NCBI RefSeq assembly: GCF_029784155.1
Contig: NC_073691.1
Span: 27,261,976-27,325,975, forward strand
Source of the DNA: Uranotaenia lowii
Lineage: Eukaryota; Arthropoda; Insecta; Diptera; Culicidae
DNA length: 64,000 nucleotides
Direction of reading: 5' to 3'
Under the pieces are notes generated by a model, which was not told the DNA's origin, made no database searches, and worked only from the letters and a program-made list of their open reading frames with translations. The position numbers were made by a program, and so were the translations under genes. Of the stretch, positions 44,366-57,699 are shown piece after piece; the first letter of the stretch is position 1; every line of letters starts with the position of its first letter.

Positions 44366-46763
44366 TTAGGAAAACGGCGGGGTATCGCTCTCGGATCGGA
44401 TCCCGCGAATGCGCACGTCGTCGTAGGCGATCGTGAAGATGCTCTTCTTGTCGGTGACCGACGGCCGTTTGCTGGATTTGGAATGGAGGAGCGAGTTCAT
44501 GGCGATTCCGGAATCGTGATCGTCTTCTAGGGTAGAAGCGTTGAGGGTTTTGGTGGTTGTTGTGGTTGTTGAGGGGTCCGAGGGTCGAGGTCGAGGTTCT
44601 TTGACCTCGTGCTCGTGGATCGGAGAAGGTTTGGAAGCGGAGCTGTCGACGATCTTGATTTGGACCTTGTTGTCTCGGTTAACGATTGGAGGGGTGTTTG
44701 GGTATAGGTAGTGAGGCAGCTTATCGGCTGGAGGTTGGATTTGAGAGTTGGGGTCGTATTCGGCCTCGAAGCGGTGTTCCGAGTGTTGAAGCAGCGGATG
44801 GCTGCTACTGTCTTGGGTTTGAGCTTGAACCTTTTTCGCCAGCTGGATGTCTTCTTTGAGGAGACGAGCATCTTTGGGTGGTGAAGTTCTTGGTGCGGGT
44901 TCTGGTTTGCTCCTGGGGTCATCCTCCTTGGAAGACGATGAGACGATCTTTTTCCGGACTATCCTCTTTTCCATTTCTCGCCACTTGCCGATCGCTTTCT
45001 GTTCTTCTTTCCCTAGGTTGTGGTACCAATCCATGTACTTTGCGGGTATTTCTTTACCGTCTTCCAGTTTCTCTTTGGAAAGTGACTTGGTCATGCGGGG
45101 AGGTTTCGGAGCTTGGCTTTTCTGGGGTCTTGAAGGTGACTCGGAAGCCGTCAGACGTATCCTAGTGGTTGTTGTGGTTTCATCCTTCCTGGACGACCTC
45201 TGATGAGCTGCATTCCTCGGTGAAACCGTAACCGTCTTCGTGATGTCGAAGGTGTAGTTATCATCCGAGTTGATCTCCTCTAAACTATCGGCCGAGAAGT
45301 ACTTCTGTACAATCTCCCTATCCGAGCCATCCGAATCTTCGTAGAACTTGCTCACCTTTTTCTGTTCTTTCTTCCGTTTATCTTTCCGCTTCGTCTCTTT
45401 GTCTTCCAGCGAGTCAGAAATCTCCATCAGTACATCCTTCTTCAGTCGCTCAGCGTTTCGTTTTCGCCTCAAAATGCTCGCTCTCGTTTCTCCGTGTTTT
45501 TTCAACGGTGGACGCACCTCTTCTTCCTCCTGTATCGGGGTCCGAATCTTTCGCTTCACCGATTCTACTGTGATAAACTTCCGTCCTCCTTTCCCATTCG
45601 AATCGCTATCGGACTTGTACTTTGTCTTCTTCCTCGTCCGCTTACGCTTGATCAAATAAACTCCATCGGGACTATCCGGAGGACTGTACTTCACATACTC
45701 AAACTCATCCTCCGACAGCGAATCGTCGTTCTCGCTCTTCGTTCGTCTTCTCTCAATCTTCACCGGTTCTGTCTGCGTCGCCGTTTCACAATCAGTCTGG
45801 GTAGCCACCACCGCTTGACATGGAAGACTCTGCGTCTCCAGCGCAGCATCCTGCTGATTGTACTTCTTCTCCAGATTCTCCTTCTCCAACAATATCTGTC
45901 TCAACAACGCGTTCTGTTGCTTCAACGAATTCTCCAGCTCTTGCTGTATCAACGAATGATTCGACACCGCATGCGTTATATGAATCTCTCCTTCTCCATC
46001 GTCTCCATCCTTATGCGATCCCCTATTAGACTTCTGCTCGTGACCAATCTTAACCTCCGTCACGTGCTCTCCCCTATATCCATTCCCGGGAACCTCATTC
46101 GGTATCGTCTGGATGAACGTCGTCCCCGGCAACAACTGATAGTGCTCTCTTATCACCTGCTTTCCATTCGCTTGCTCCTCAATATACCGCTTCATCAAAA
46201 TCTCCTTCCCTCCGTTATCCACCATAATGTACTGAGGTCCAGCAATTCCTCCACCTCTCTGCGGAACATTCACGTAAATATTCTCCTCCTCATTCCTTCC
46301 CCGCGTTATCAACCTCAAAATCTCTGCATTTCCATCCTTGATATAATACTGATCTCTCGGCTCCAACGAATCCTCAACCCCCAAGCCACCCTGCCGCTTA
46401 AAACTTCCCCTCCGTCCATAGTTCAAATCACTCCCCCGATCCATCTCATGCCGCCTCATCGAATCGTCATCTATCTGCGTCTGGTGATGGTGATGGTGCA
46501 CCCGCTTTAACGACTGGTACTCCGGATCGCCTCCGCCCACCTCATCCACATCCTCCACGTACATGTCGCTTCGCTGATCGTTCAGCAAATTACTCCGGGA
46601 TCGGTGCAGTCCGACGTCACTTCCACCGACTCCGGCATCTCTTGCTCCGTCTCTTCCTGCCGGACCATGGCGATCGCCACCGATACCGAGACCGTTGCCT
46701 CCACCAGCGTTGTTGTTGTTGTTTGGGTTGTAGTTCTTAGCCGATTTGGATTTATATTCGTTT
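44366..46763 (-). CDS. Terminal coding exon of cytoplasmic-tail/scaffold-like protein
   Basis: The open exon starts after acceptor TTTCCAG at 46764 and ends SESDTPPFS then TAA at 44366, about 798 codons. The sequence is mostly disordered and charged. From the N-terminus: NEYKSKSAKNYNP, Asn and Gly-rich runs, HHHHH, a conserved-looking block (PQYIMVDNGGKEILMKRYIE to TTFIQTIPNEV), and a coiled coil (QQELENSLKQQNALLRQILL). Next come two TQT motifs (VVATQTD and ETATQTE), a basic KRKRTRKKTKYK stretch, EEINSDDNYTFDI, and KYMDWYHNLGKEEQKAIGKW. It ends KSIFTIAYDDVRIRGIRSES. It has no signal peptide or membrane segment in this exon. It could be the cytoplasmic tail of a cadherin-family receptor (Cad86C-like was considered), but I cannot confirm this. 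The start lies upstream (exon near 58.2 kb). Confidence 0.8.
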
Positions 46764-47899
46764 CTGGAAAGGGAAAAGTGGATACCAAAATAGAATTAGT
46801 TAAGGTTACAGCGTGTTTTTGTTTGAAATTTTGACCAAAATATTGAAGAACTTGTTAGCTATTTTGAGAAATTATAACGAAAAGATGTCTACATTTTTTG
46901 CAATTTTCTACAAAGCTTGTAGTTTTTAAAGCATGACTGTTTGGTTCAATAAATCATTAATAAAAACAATTGATAATATAACACACCTTTACCTAGAAGC
47001 TCAGAACAGTTTACGCAGATCTAGTTAAACTCGCGACTTAATTACTTGCGACTTACAATGGCATGATAATAATAAATTTTTGAAAACGTAATAGAAAACT
47101 ATGCCAGGTTGTCTGCTGTCGTAAGATGTTAGTATATGGGCCCCGAAAAGGCGCAATATGTGGTAAGGCGGAGTTTTTCACATTTTTTTCATCATTAATC
47201 TTCATCTAGTCCGCAAACATTTTCGATTACTGATGGTTGTTCAGTCAAGGCTCATCTCTAAGTCGCTTTGAAAATTAAAAAAAAAGTAATGTAAAATATA
47301 ACATGTTCACGGAATAAAATAAGAAAACCTAATAGAAAAACTGTGATACAATAAAATGGAACCCTAAATGTTCTTTTACACTGAAGGACAGAAATCTTGC
47401 AAATAAACTCAAACTACTTTCAAAACAAAAATTTTGGATTATCTCGAGGGGCAGGCTTCACCCATTTGAAAGTTTTAAAATTACATCACATTATATTTTT
47501 GCTGAAAATTTGATAAGATTCCGTTCAAGTAATCAAAAGTTACTCAAATCGTAGCCAGTACATTTTCTTCTAGTATCGGCCTTATGCTTAAAATCTTGTC
47601 ATATTTAAGTTCGTAATTTCATGAAGATGAATAAGTTTATTCATGGTATATTAAAAACTTTGTCGGCAAGAAATCGCGCATGTGAAAAACACTCAAAATG
47701 AGTAAATCAATCATTCGTTTTACTTTAAGAAGCAGGTGAATAAATTTCGTAAACAAAACAATAACCATAGGTGAAATATACTATACACAATTCCCAAAGT
47801 TTTGGTCAAACTCATAAGATTCTGAATATTTTTCCAAGTCGATTCGCAAAAATGGAAAATAGATGTAAAATTAAAAAAATACTAACAAAGTTGTTGGTA

Positions 47900-49311
47900 C
47901 AGTGAGCGAAATAAGAATAGCACCACTATGTTTCTTCCACAGATTGTTCTGAATTGCTTAACGGATAAATCAAGCATAAGTTTACTTTTTTTGGACGTAG
48001 CAATTGGCGTTGAGGACCAAAAATGTGAAAAAAGGGTGCGAAAAAAGAATAGAACCACTTGAGCTTTTCTAACAAAAACAAGATTATTTTTAAAAATTTA
48101 CTGTGTAAAAGTGAATAATAATGCTTTTACGAGTTATTTGAATACATAACTGCATTTTAGGAGTATTCCAGAATTCCAAAGGTTTTCAAAGGATTTAAAA
48201 TGGGGGTTGGAAATCAAAAACTTTGATTTTGTTCAGTAAACCATACTTTTTCTCAGTTTCAAGTCTTAGATGGCAGCACTATCTTGCAGTTAAAACCAAA
48301 TTTAGTCTAAATATTGATTTTCCAGACTAATTCAGGCCCATATTCATCATTTTGAGGTATTTTCCCATCACAATTTTATGGAAGATCACGCTGCAGAAAG
48401 CTTTTTCGGATTTGCAAAAGAATCATCAGCACAAAAATGTACAACCGCCAAAATTCCTGCTCATCTCAAATTCCGATTCAATTGCAAATCATACCAAAAA
48501 TACTGCTTGTCGTCTAGTCCATCAAGCTCCATCGCAAAGTATAACTTTATTCTAATAATCGATCCAAAAAATTCGCTTTTAGTGACCTTGATGCAATTCT
48601 ATTTTTTTTTTGGATTTAGTGATCTTAGAATTTCCAAATGGTTCACACGGTACATGTATTTATTTCTTGACCAAAATCATCCAGCACTCCCTAATTAATC
48701 CCGGATATTCGAAAATGGGCATGAAATTGGTTAAATGGCAAGATAGTGCTGCCATCTATGACTTAACACTAGAGAAATATTGTTTGACTATTAAAAACAT
48801 TAGTATTTTTTAAAGCCAACCTGCTTTTTGGACTCAGACTCAAATCTATGTTTCATCATTTTGCATCATACTTATGAATGTTAATGAAGAAATCAAGCAG
48901 TTTGATAAAATTTCATAGCTCAAATATCTAATTCCTTAACGCTACAGGAGCATCTCTTAAAACCCCCATTTTTAAACCCTTGAAAACCTTTGGAATTCTG
49001 AAAAACTCCTAAAATGCAGTTATGTATTCAAATAACTCGTAGAAGCATTATTATTCACTTTCACATAGTAAATTTTTGAAAATAATCTGGTTTTTGTTAG
49101 AAAAATCAAGTGGTTCTATTCTTATTTCGCACCCTTTTTTCACATTTTTGGTCCTCAATGCCAATTGCTACGTCCAAAAAAAGTAAACTTATGCTTGATT
49201 GATCCGTTAAGCAATTCAGAACAATCTGTGGAAGAAAATTTACGTAATTTTCAATCATTCATTTTTTAACAAGTAAAACACAAAGTGGTGCTATTCTTAT
49301 TTCGCTCACTG
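47900..49311. mobile_element. 1412-bp near-palindromic Tc1-type foldback MITE
   Basis: Ends read CAGTGAGCGAAATAAGAATA on the left and the complement on the right (TATTCTTATTTCGCTCACTG), flanked by TA (47898-47899 and 49312-49313). The inverted similarity goes far beyond the ends. It continues over at least 300 bp (for example 48140-48200 against 48970-49030) and reappears inside, where ATGGCAGCACTATCTTGC near 48270 faces its complement near 48740. Nearly the whole element can fold back. No transposase is encoded. The TIR start (CAGTG, TA target) is that of Tc1-like elements. Confidence 0.9.
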
Positions 49312-49531
49312 TATTTGTCATTTTTTTCAAAACTAAAAACAAAAATATTAAAATTAGTTGATTATACTATATACTATATATACAATTATACTATATATTT
49401 CAAGGTCCAAACTAAAATATTCGACAAGCGAAACAGCTTAAATGGAGCTTGTCAAATTCTCATAAGATGTGTTGTTTAGTTGAATATCACAAAATTGCTT
49501 AGAACTTCTTTTGGTTTCCTGCAAGTCAATG

Positions 49532-51256
49532 CACAGTAAGGGTTTGCGTGCCAATTCAGTCTATTTATCCTTTGTTTTTAAAAATAACCATTTCTTAAGT
49601 GAAAAAATTCGAGGAATCCAATGAAATCACACCGTTTTTTAGATTAAATCACTTAAAAGGCCTCATTTTGCCCGATTTTACCTACGTTTTTCAAGTGCAT
49701 CGGAATAATTCCCGTTGTAGCAATGCACATCGCTGAAAATAATCAGCGAAATATTATTTATAAATATAAAAATCTCTGCATGAAATATTTGTAAAATTGT
49801 GCTCAACCGATATTTGAGTCTTTTGACCTGGCACACGGATTGTTGATAGTGTAGTTGATTATACTATATCAAAACCGCGAAGAAATTCAATATCTTCCCT
49901 CCTACTTGAACCTTATTTATGTAAATATACTTTTCTTTAGTAAAAATGTCCGGAAAACCGTTTGGAAATAGTTTCAAACACCGCACAAGTTTGCGAACGG
50001 AGATATAGTGCCTTTTTAACCCCTAATTTCCTTATATTTAAACACTGATTTGGACTGAAAATGTTTGAACATTAATACACCTATCTTGTGTGATTTATTT
50101 TCGAGGGATCAAATGAAGGCTGTTTGAGCCACCGCACGTTTTGGAAAATGAAGTTAAGGCTGATTTTACTCTAAATTTCCCTATATTTTTCAATTAATTT
50201 TTAAAAAAGTATGTTCAGACTTGCAAATTTTGAACCAGTCTTCACTTGATTCTTTGGAAATAAATCACACAAGATAGGTCAATTATTGTTAAAATATTTT
50301 CAGTCCAAATCAGTGTTTTTCTGGATTGTTCTAAAAATATAAGGGAATAATGGGTTAAAAAAGCCACTATTTCTCCGTTCGCAAGCTCGTGCAATATTTG
50401 AAACTACGTCTACGGTTTTCCAGACAGTTTTACTAAAGAAAAGTATATTTTCATAAATCAGTACAGCGGACACGAATCCCAAAAGTTGGTAAAATGGCAT
50501 TAATTAAATAAATAATAATAATTATAAGGATCAGTTCATGTAAGAGGGGAGATATTGAAATTCTTCGCAGTTTATACACTTTTTTCTTCATTGCCACAGT
50601 GGGGATTTTCGAGCCAAAAAATGTACCCATTTTGTGTCATTCTTGTTCAAAATAATCATCATTTCTTAGGTGAAAAAATGCAAGAAATCGAAAAGGAGTG
50701 CACGACTCGAATCAGCAGCAGCACATTATTGGTTTTTTTTTGCAATGTTCTCGATTGTTACATCGAATCAAATAACACATTTTATGAATTTAGGGGAAGA
50801 TGAGGTAATAGAGCCTATTATAACCGTTCGAATTTTAGATGAAAGATTGATCACGAATAAATCTACAAAAAAATAGCATTCTCCGCAGCTGAATTTAATT
50901 TTGTTTTACTCCATTAAATTAATAAATTCTCAAAATTTCACTGAAATTCTGGCAAAATAAGCAATTTGGCTCAATATTCAATAATTTGGTCTACCCCAAT
51001 CGATTCAGCAAACATTTTGTTTGATTTTTTTCAGCGAGGTGGATTGCTACAACCGGTATTATGCCGGTACACTTGAAAAACGTAGGGGAAATCGGACAAA
51101 ATGGAGCCTTTCAAGAAATTTAGTCGAATAACGGTGAAGTTCATTCGATTCCTCGCTTTTTATCACATGACAAATGATTTTTTACAAGAATTTTCCATGC
51201 GTCAGGCGATTATAAATGAAATAGGTACTATTTTTCGTCAATAATCCCCACTCTGC
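49532..51256. mobile_element. Cluster of nested foldback elements
   Basis: A near-palindrome covers about 49862-50580, with CGAAGAAATTCAATATCT against AGATATTGAAATTCTTCG and a centre near 50180. On its left, 49532-49780 begins CACAGTAAGGGTTTGCGTGCC. On its right, 50593-51256 begins CACAGTGGGGATTTTCGAGCC and ends with the complement AATCCCCACTCTGC. The left flank matches both the start of the right segment (direct) and its end (inverted, for example 49640-49700 against 51070-51130). The simplest reading is one family present twice, with a third element between. No coding capacity. Confidence 0.65.
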
Positions 51257-51639
51257 AATGTTAACGCAATCGTTAAAAAACTGTAATTCGTAGTTCAAAA
51301 TGATTTCGTAAAAATGTAATTGGAATTGTAACGTATGTGTTTAACTTTCGACAAATATTGGTAAATTTTTGCCGATAAAAAACAATTTCTAGTTTTGAAA
51401 GTTTTCAATTGAGTACATTTTTTATGAATCGAGCAGCAACTCATTTCCAATAGAGGATGGAAATTTTTCAGTTGACCAAATTATTTTTAACATTTATGAT
51501 GAAAAATTTGAGCAATAGGGTGCCCCATTGTGTCTCGGCACGGTTTTGATACATCTCTGCTCATTCCGTGTGTGTTGTTAGTTACTGTTCAAGTCACAGT
51601 TTTGTGTATCGTAAGCTCCAGTTTTCGTAATTTTCCTGA

Positions 51640-52570
51640 AAATGAGAAGCATTTTCCTGGGAAAGTGCAAAAATATCGTGCACAAATGGTGTATTTTCCC
51701 CAACATTTCGTTGAGTAAGTTGGCGCAAATGGAAGAAGTTAGCATTGGAACGGTCCGAATTGTGACTTGCAAGTATGGAGAGGAAAGCAACTTCGTGGAC
51801 ACAAAAAATCTAGGCGGAAACCCAGTGGACAAAACTTTGGACCGTGCTAACGTCAGTAAAAAAACGGCCTGAATTCGGGATGGGACCAAAAAAGTGGGAT
51901 CTCCTGTCCACAATTGGGTCTAAAGACATATAAGATGCGGAAGAAGCCGAAGTGGAGTAAGAAACAAAGCTGCTGCTGTCAAACCAAGAGCTCGTAAATT
52001 ATATGATCAATTGCTGTGTGAAAAATCGGTGTGCGAAAAATCGGTGAAACCTTTTGCAAGTTTGATTACAAATGCCTCCGGGTGACCAGTATTACACTGT
52101 TCGGGATGGCCAAAGTGTTGACCAGACAGAGACATCAATTTTAACAGAAAAAATCGGTGAAAATGCAATGGTTTGTCGAGCCTTATGTAAATGTGGAATG
52201 CATTTCGAGCCGTTCGTGAGCACTTGTAAATTGAATACAGTGTTCAACTTCTGATAACGACTGATACGTTCTGATCCTGCTGCCCATGATTCGCAAGCAT
52301 GATCATCCATTACTGTTTTGGTCGGATTTGGTATCAGTTCACTATTCAAAGGGCACAATGGCTTGGTACCAATCCAAAAAAAGTTCTAATCGTACCATAT
52401 GTGATGAAATCTACAATTTTTCCTCAAGTGAGACAGATTTGAAACTTTTTGGGCCCATTCCAAATTGTATTTGAGAAAAAAAGTGAATCTTTCAGATTTT
52501 ATCAAACACTTTGCAAAAAAACTGGAAAAAGTCGTCTAAATAATCGCAAATTAGTTTGTTCTGAAGCTTA
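51640..52570 (+). pseudogene. ITmD37E-type mariner transposase relic
   Basis: Broken frames on + give mariner blocks in order: an HTH-like N-terminus (MEEVSIGTVRIVTCKYGEES at about 51730); VKPRARKLYDQLLCEKS (about 51980); PPGDQYYTVRDGQSVDQTE (52074); NAMVCRALCKCGMHFEPFVS (52165); RKHDHPLLFWSDLVSVHYSK (52288), which holds the second catalytic block; and KKTGKSRLNNRK (about 52515). At least three frameshifts and several stops separate them. The strings DQYYTVRDGQSVDQTE and LLFW.DL.S.HYSK are those I associate with mosquito ITmD37E transposases. Dead copy, lying in the large intron. Confidence 0.8.
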
Positions 52571-55099
52571 TGAGCATTCTTCGATAAAAATTTTAATCAC
52601 TGGCCTACGATTAACTGGAATCTATTTTTTTATTTAATTCATTGTCAAAGAAGATTATAGAGATAATAAATTAAAAAAAAAAGGATTTTTTCCTAAATTG
52701 TGCTAATATTTTTAATTTTGAATCGTGCTTAGACATAATAGGACACCTTATAATCAATTAAATTGAATAGAATGTTCGTACGGAAAGTTTGTTAATTTTT
52801 TAGAAGTTCTAATGAAATTCAAATGTTTTTTGATTGAATCGAACTTTAAATGAAATGAAAAAAAAAAACTATATTGACTGATTTCATGCGTTTCCTAAAA
52901 AAGTCAGTAAATAGATCGACTTGCTGTTTAGAATAATAATATGTTCGAGAAGTTCATTTTCAAAATTTTGAATCAATTTTTTTCATACGACTTAGAAAAA
53001 TGTCCAGCACGGATTCCTTCTGGAGCTTCATTGAGCTGGATGATGAAAAGATAGAGTTGGAGTGGTGTTGAATGAGGTTTTTGCTGGAATATATAAACTC
53101 TGAGAGATTTTATCTCTCATCCGACTTAGATTGCCAATTTATCACTTAGCAAGTTTGATGGCTTGTTTTCCTAGGCTTGTCTTAAAAATTATTTCATCCG
53201 GAGTAAAAAATGTGTTCAAAATTATTTTTTGTTGTACCATTTTTTTTACTAAATTTGTACACTTTCGAGTTTAAAAAAGACGTTTGGAGGCGGTAAAATC
53301 CATAACGTTAAATACAAGTTCATTTATTAAGAATGATCCTGTGAATGATTTCACCAAGTTTGGCCAGCTGACAGGAAAAAGATTTGGATGGGACTTACAC
53401 AACATACAGAATACACTAACATACGGAATCTTACAAATGCAAGGCTGTTTAATAAGGTAGTCACATCACACATGTTCGTTTTTATCTTAACAGATGAACT
53501 AATGAGTTAGATTTAAAAATAAATAACAGTTCAAATAGTTCAAAATTAAGGTCTGTTTAATAAATCAAAAAAGTTCCAATTTTGTTTTATTTTAAATTTT
53601 CTGAACAATTTTGAGAAAAAAAATCATTTGAACAGTTAAGTTATAAGAAAAAGTGGCTCCAGAGTGTTGCAGTTATAGAAACTATTTAAATAAATCCACT
53701 ATTAAATCTCATAAATTAATATTGATTTTGAATCTTAAAAAAAGTTTTCTATGTATTCAGAGCGTATTGAATTGACCAAGTTGCATTTCATGAGATTTTA
53801 TTGAAATTTGTGGCTTCAGAGAGTAGAAACAGCCAAAATGCAAGACCAAAAGCAATTACCATAAGCGCCATCCTGCGAGCATGACCAGATCCGGTCAATT
53901 TTTACGAAGACTGAGCTTTTATGCCTTCCGTCATCCGTTTCTTCGTGAGCCTCTCGGAATGTGGTCTATTCATGCAAGACCAAATTATTTTATGGTATCT
54001 CACCAATAGCTGAAAGCAGAGTAGAACCTCAGGCAGCTGACATTAATTCAAATATTTTGGCAGCCTTCATTGTGTGTTCACCATTTAATGTGGGCTTAGG
54101 CTTTACCCATCATTCCTCCGACTCCCAATACCAGTAGGCAGTGAGGGTTAGGGGGACCTTCAAGGTCCCCCCGGAAGAAGTTCAGAAGTGGGTCAAGGAC
54201 ATTCGGGTTAGAAGCTTCCGGCCAAACGGAATGTCTCAATTTGTACCCGGGCTAAACCATGGCTGGTTGAGTAAAGAATTGAATTGCTCACAACCGGAGC
54301 CAATTTGTTCTGCTGTTTTGGCACAAAATTCAGGCAGGTGGTTCTGCTACTTTTGCTTGTTGCCAAAATAAAATAATAATTACAATTTGTCATACTGAAT
54401 GAAGTGAAACATAGACACAGCCATGCGGAGGTTTGATTTGCTTTGGTCTTTATTTGAACTGGACTTATTTTTATTGGTCGCTTTTTGATATCTTAGTGAT
54501 TAACATGTTTTCAACTAGTGGTTCTTTGATGTAATTAATACTGACTTTTCCACTTTGAACGAATTATACAATATTAAAAAAAAAAAATAAGGGTTTTAAA
54601 AACAGAAAAAAACGGTGGAAAATATGTGTTTCAGTTAGTATTTTCCGAAACCGTTAGCAAAAACGCCTTGAAGATTCATTTCAATACCCTGAGGTAAAAA
54701 GATTAAGAGGTCCAATAAGAACAGAAAAAAATAAGCTTTGAGGCAGATTGAAACACAAGCATTTTAAAACCAGAACCTGAAAGACATCAAGACACTTCTT
54801 TCAGTCTCTGAATTCAAGTTTTGTGTTAAAAGGTTTTTCAAATGAAAAAAGGTCCTGCTTTGAATAACGTCACTTTCAAGAAATGGTAACACTTGATTTT
54901 AGTTCCGAAAAAAAAAAAATTTTTAAATATAACTTCTTTTTTACTGTCTTATAAATTACATAACGAACCCGTGTAAATCGATGGATTTCCAGGTTAAGTT
55001 TCAATTGTCTAAATAAATTTAGACTATTGATTTCGAATGTAATTTAATCTACGAAAAATGGGTAATTACTTCATTGTTGTCGTATTTTTGTGTTATTTC

Positions 55100-57690
55100 G
55101 TTGCGTTTTTGTTCCAATTTTATAGTTTTTTTTTCTCTTGTCCATGTCAAAATTTACATATTCAAAAAAAATCTCTAATTTTTGTCTCATTTTGTCCCAT
55201 TTTAGTCTCATTTGTATAACCCAAGCAAGATTTTAGGTTTTATAATCGACTTCAAGAACAACTTTAAGTTTCATAAAAGGCCTGGAGAATTTTATAAAAC
55301 AATCAGTGTTGTCACATTTGGGGAAGTTGGGGAAGTCACATTTTCATATCAATTTAGTTTCGTTTTTATCTTGATTTCGTCTATTTTTTTCCTTGCGTAA
55401 TTAATTTTTGATTAATTTTTGTCTTCATTTATATTATTTTTGTTTGTTTTTTGTTTATTTTTCAGTTTTTTTTTAAATTTTTGTAACACTGTTATCTCAT
55501 TCTTGTCAGCTTGGTCATTTGAGACTTTTTTTTGTCTTTTATATGCCTCGTTGCATGAATATTTTTGTTATTTTTGGGTCAGTCAAATTCTTGTCTTAAT
55601 GTTGTCAAAGTTTATTATCGCATTTTTGTCATTTTTTTCTTTTTTCTCATGATTCAAAAACTGTTTTCGAATTTCAATCCCACTTCGGTCTTGCATAAGT
55701 CACATTTTTTTAATTTCTTTTTTGTTAAATTGTTTTAACATTTTTGTCATTTTTTCCAAGTAAGTTTTTCAAGTAATCATTTTTGCATATTTTGTAATAT
55801 TTGTTATTTTTTTATTTCAGTAGTATATTTCTTCTATCTTTTGACGCTTTTTTAATTTTTGTATATTTTCCAATTTTTGGAATTTTTGTAAATTATGTAG
55901 TTTTTTATGTTTTTGTTATTTTCGTAATTTTTGTAATTTTTGTAATTTTTGTAAAACTAATAATTTTTGCAATTTTCAGTAATTTTTGTAATTTTTGCAA
56001 TTTTTGTAAATTTTGTAAATTTTGACAATTGTGTAAAGTTTGTAAATTTTGTAAATTTTGTAGTTTTTGTAATTGTTGTAATTTTCGTAATTTTTATAGT
56101 TTTTGTCATTTTTGTCATTTTTGTTATTTTTGTCATTTTTGTCATTTATGTAATTTTTGTAATTTTTGTTATTTTTGTAATTTTTGTAATTTTTGTAGTT
56201 TTTGTAATTTTTGTAAGTAAAGCCATTTTTGACATTTTGGTCATTTTGGTCATTTTGGTCATTTTTGTCATTTTTGTCATTTTTGTCATTTTTGTCATTT
56301 TTGTCACATTTGTCATTTTTGTCATTTTTGTCATTTTTGTCATTTTTGTAATTTTTGTTATTTTTGTTATTTTTGTTATTTTTGTTATTTTTGTAATTTT
56401 TGTCATTTTTGTCATTTTTGTCATTTTTGTCATTTTTGTCATCTTTGTCATTTTTGACATTTTTGTCATTTTTGTCATTTTTGTCATTTTTGTCATTTTT
56501 GTCATTTTTGTCATTTTTGTCATTTTTGTCATTTTTGTCATTTTTGTCATTTTTGTCATTTTTGTCATTTTTGTCATTTTTGTCATTTTTGTCATTTTTG
56601 TCATTTTTGTCATTTTTGTCATTTTTGTCATTTTTGTCATTTTTGTCATTTTTGTCATTTTTGTAATTTTTTTTTATTTTTGTCATTTTTGTCATTTTTG
56701 TCATTTTTGTCATTTTTGTCATTTTTGTCATTTTTATCATTTTTGTAATTTTTGTCATTTTTGTCATTTTTGTCATTTTTTTCATTTTTTTCATTTTTTT
56801 GTCATTTTTTTGTCATTTTTGACAATTTTGACAATTTGGACAATTTTGACAATATTGACAATTTTGACAATTTTGACAATTTTGCTAATTTTGGCAATTT
56901 TGACAATTTTGACAATTATGACAATTTTGACAATTTTGACAATTTTGACAATTTTGACAACTTTGACAATTTTGACAATTTTGACAATTTTGACAATTTT
57001 GACAATTTTGACAATTTTGACAATTTTGACAATTTTGACAATTTGGACAATTTGGACAATTTTGACAATTTTGACAATTTTGACAATTTTGACAATTTTG
57101 ACAATTTGACAATTTTGACAAGTTTGACAAGTTTGACAATTTTTACAATTTTCACAATTTTGACAATTTTGAATATTTGGACAATTTTTACAATTTTGAA
57201 AATCACACCAGTTTTGACAATTTTGACAGTTTGTCTTTGTTGATAATTTTGATAGTTTACAATTTTGACAATTTTGAAAACAGTGACTAAATTGACAATT
57301 TTGTTTATCTTGTCAATTTTGACAATTTGGACAGTTTTGAAATTTTTGGCAATTTTGACAAATCTGAAAATTTTGACAACGTTGACAATTTTGACAATTT
57401 TCACAATTTGGCTTGTATTTACAATCATGACATATTTGACAATTTGGACAGTTTTGACATATTTTATTATTTTGACTATTTTGACCATTTAATAAAATTT
57501 TGGCAATCGTAACAATTATGACAATTTTGAAAATTTCACCAGTTGAACAATTTTGACTATATGGAGAATTTTGACAATTCCGACAAATTTTGCCAAATTT
57601 GATAGTTTTGACAATTTCTGATGAAGAAAATTTTGACAGTTTTGACAATTTGGACAAGTTTGACAATTTTTGACCCTGTTTACAGTTTTA
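55100..57690. repeat. 9-bp satellite: (ATTTTTGTC)n then (AATTTTGAC)n
   Basis: Imperfect units begin near 55100. Variants ending GTA occupy 55920-56220. A nearly perfect ATTTTTGTC array runs about 56222-56815, roughly 65 units. At about 56816 the unit switches to AATTTTGAC and runs to about 57130, decaying until 57690. The GTC-to-GAC switch flips the strand polarity. All frames stay open because the unit is 9 bp, giving fake ORFs of up to 380 codons on both strands. Confidence 0.95.
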
Positions 57691-57699
57691 AAATTTTTG

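Noticed and set aside
45494..46510. 338-codon frame on + opposite the large exon
   Set aside because: Shadow of the minus-strand coding exon: biased codons, no domain, and the minus frame has splice sites and motifs.
54141..54371. 76-codon frame in a GC-richer patch
   Set aside because: No recognised domain; may be part of an unrecognised retroposon but cannot be supported.
55967..57109. 380-codon frame (VIFVIF...) and 272-codon reverse frame (NDKNDK...)
   Set aside because: Pure translation of the 9-bp satellite; every frame stays open because 9 is a multiple of 3.
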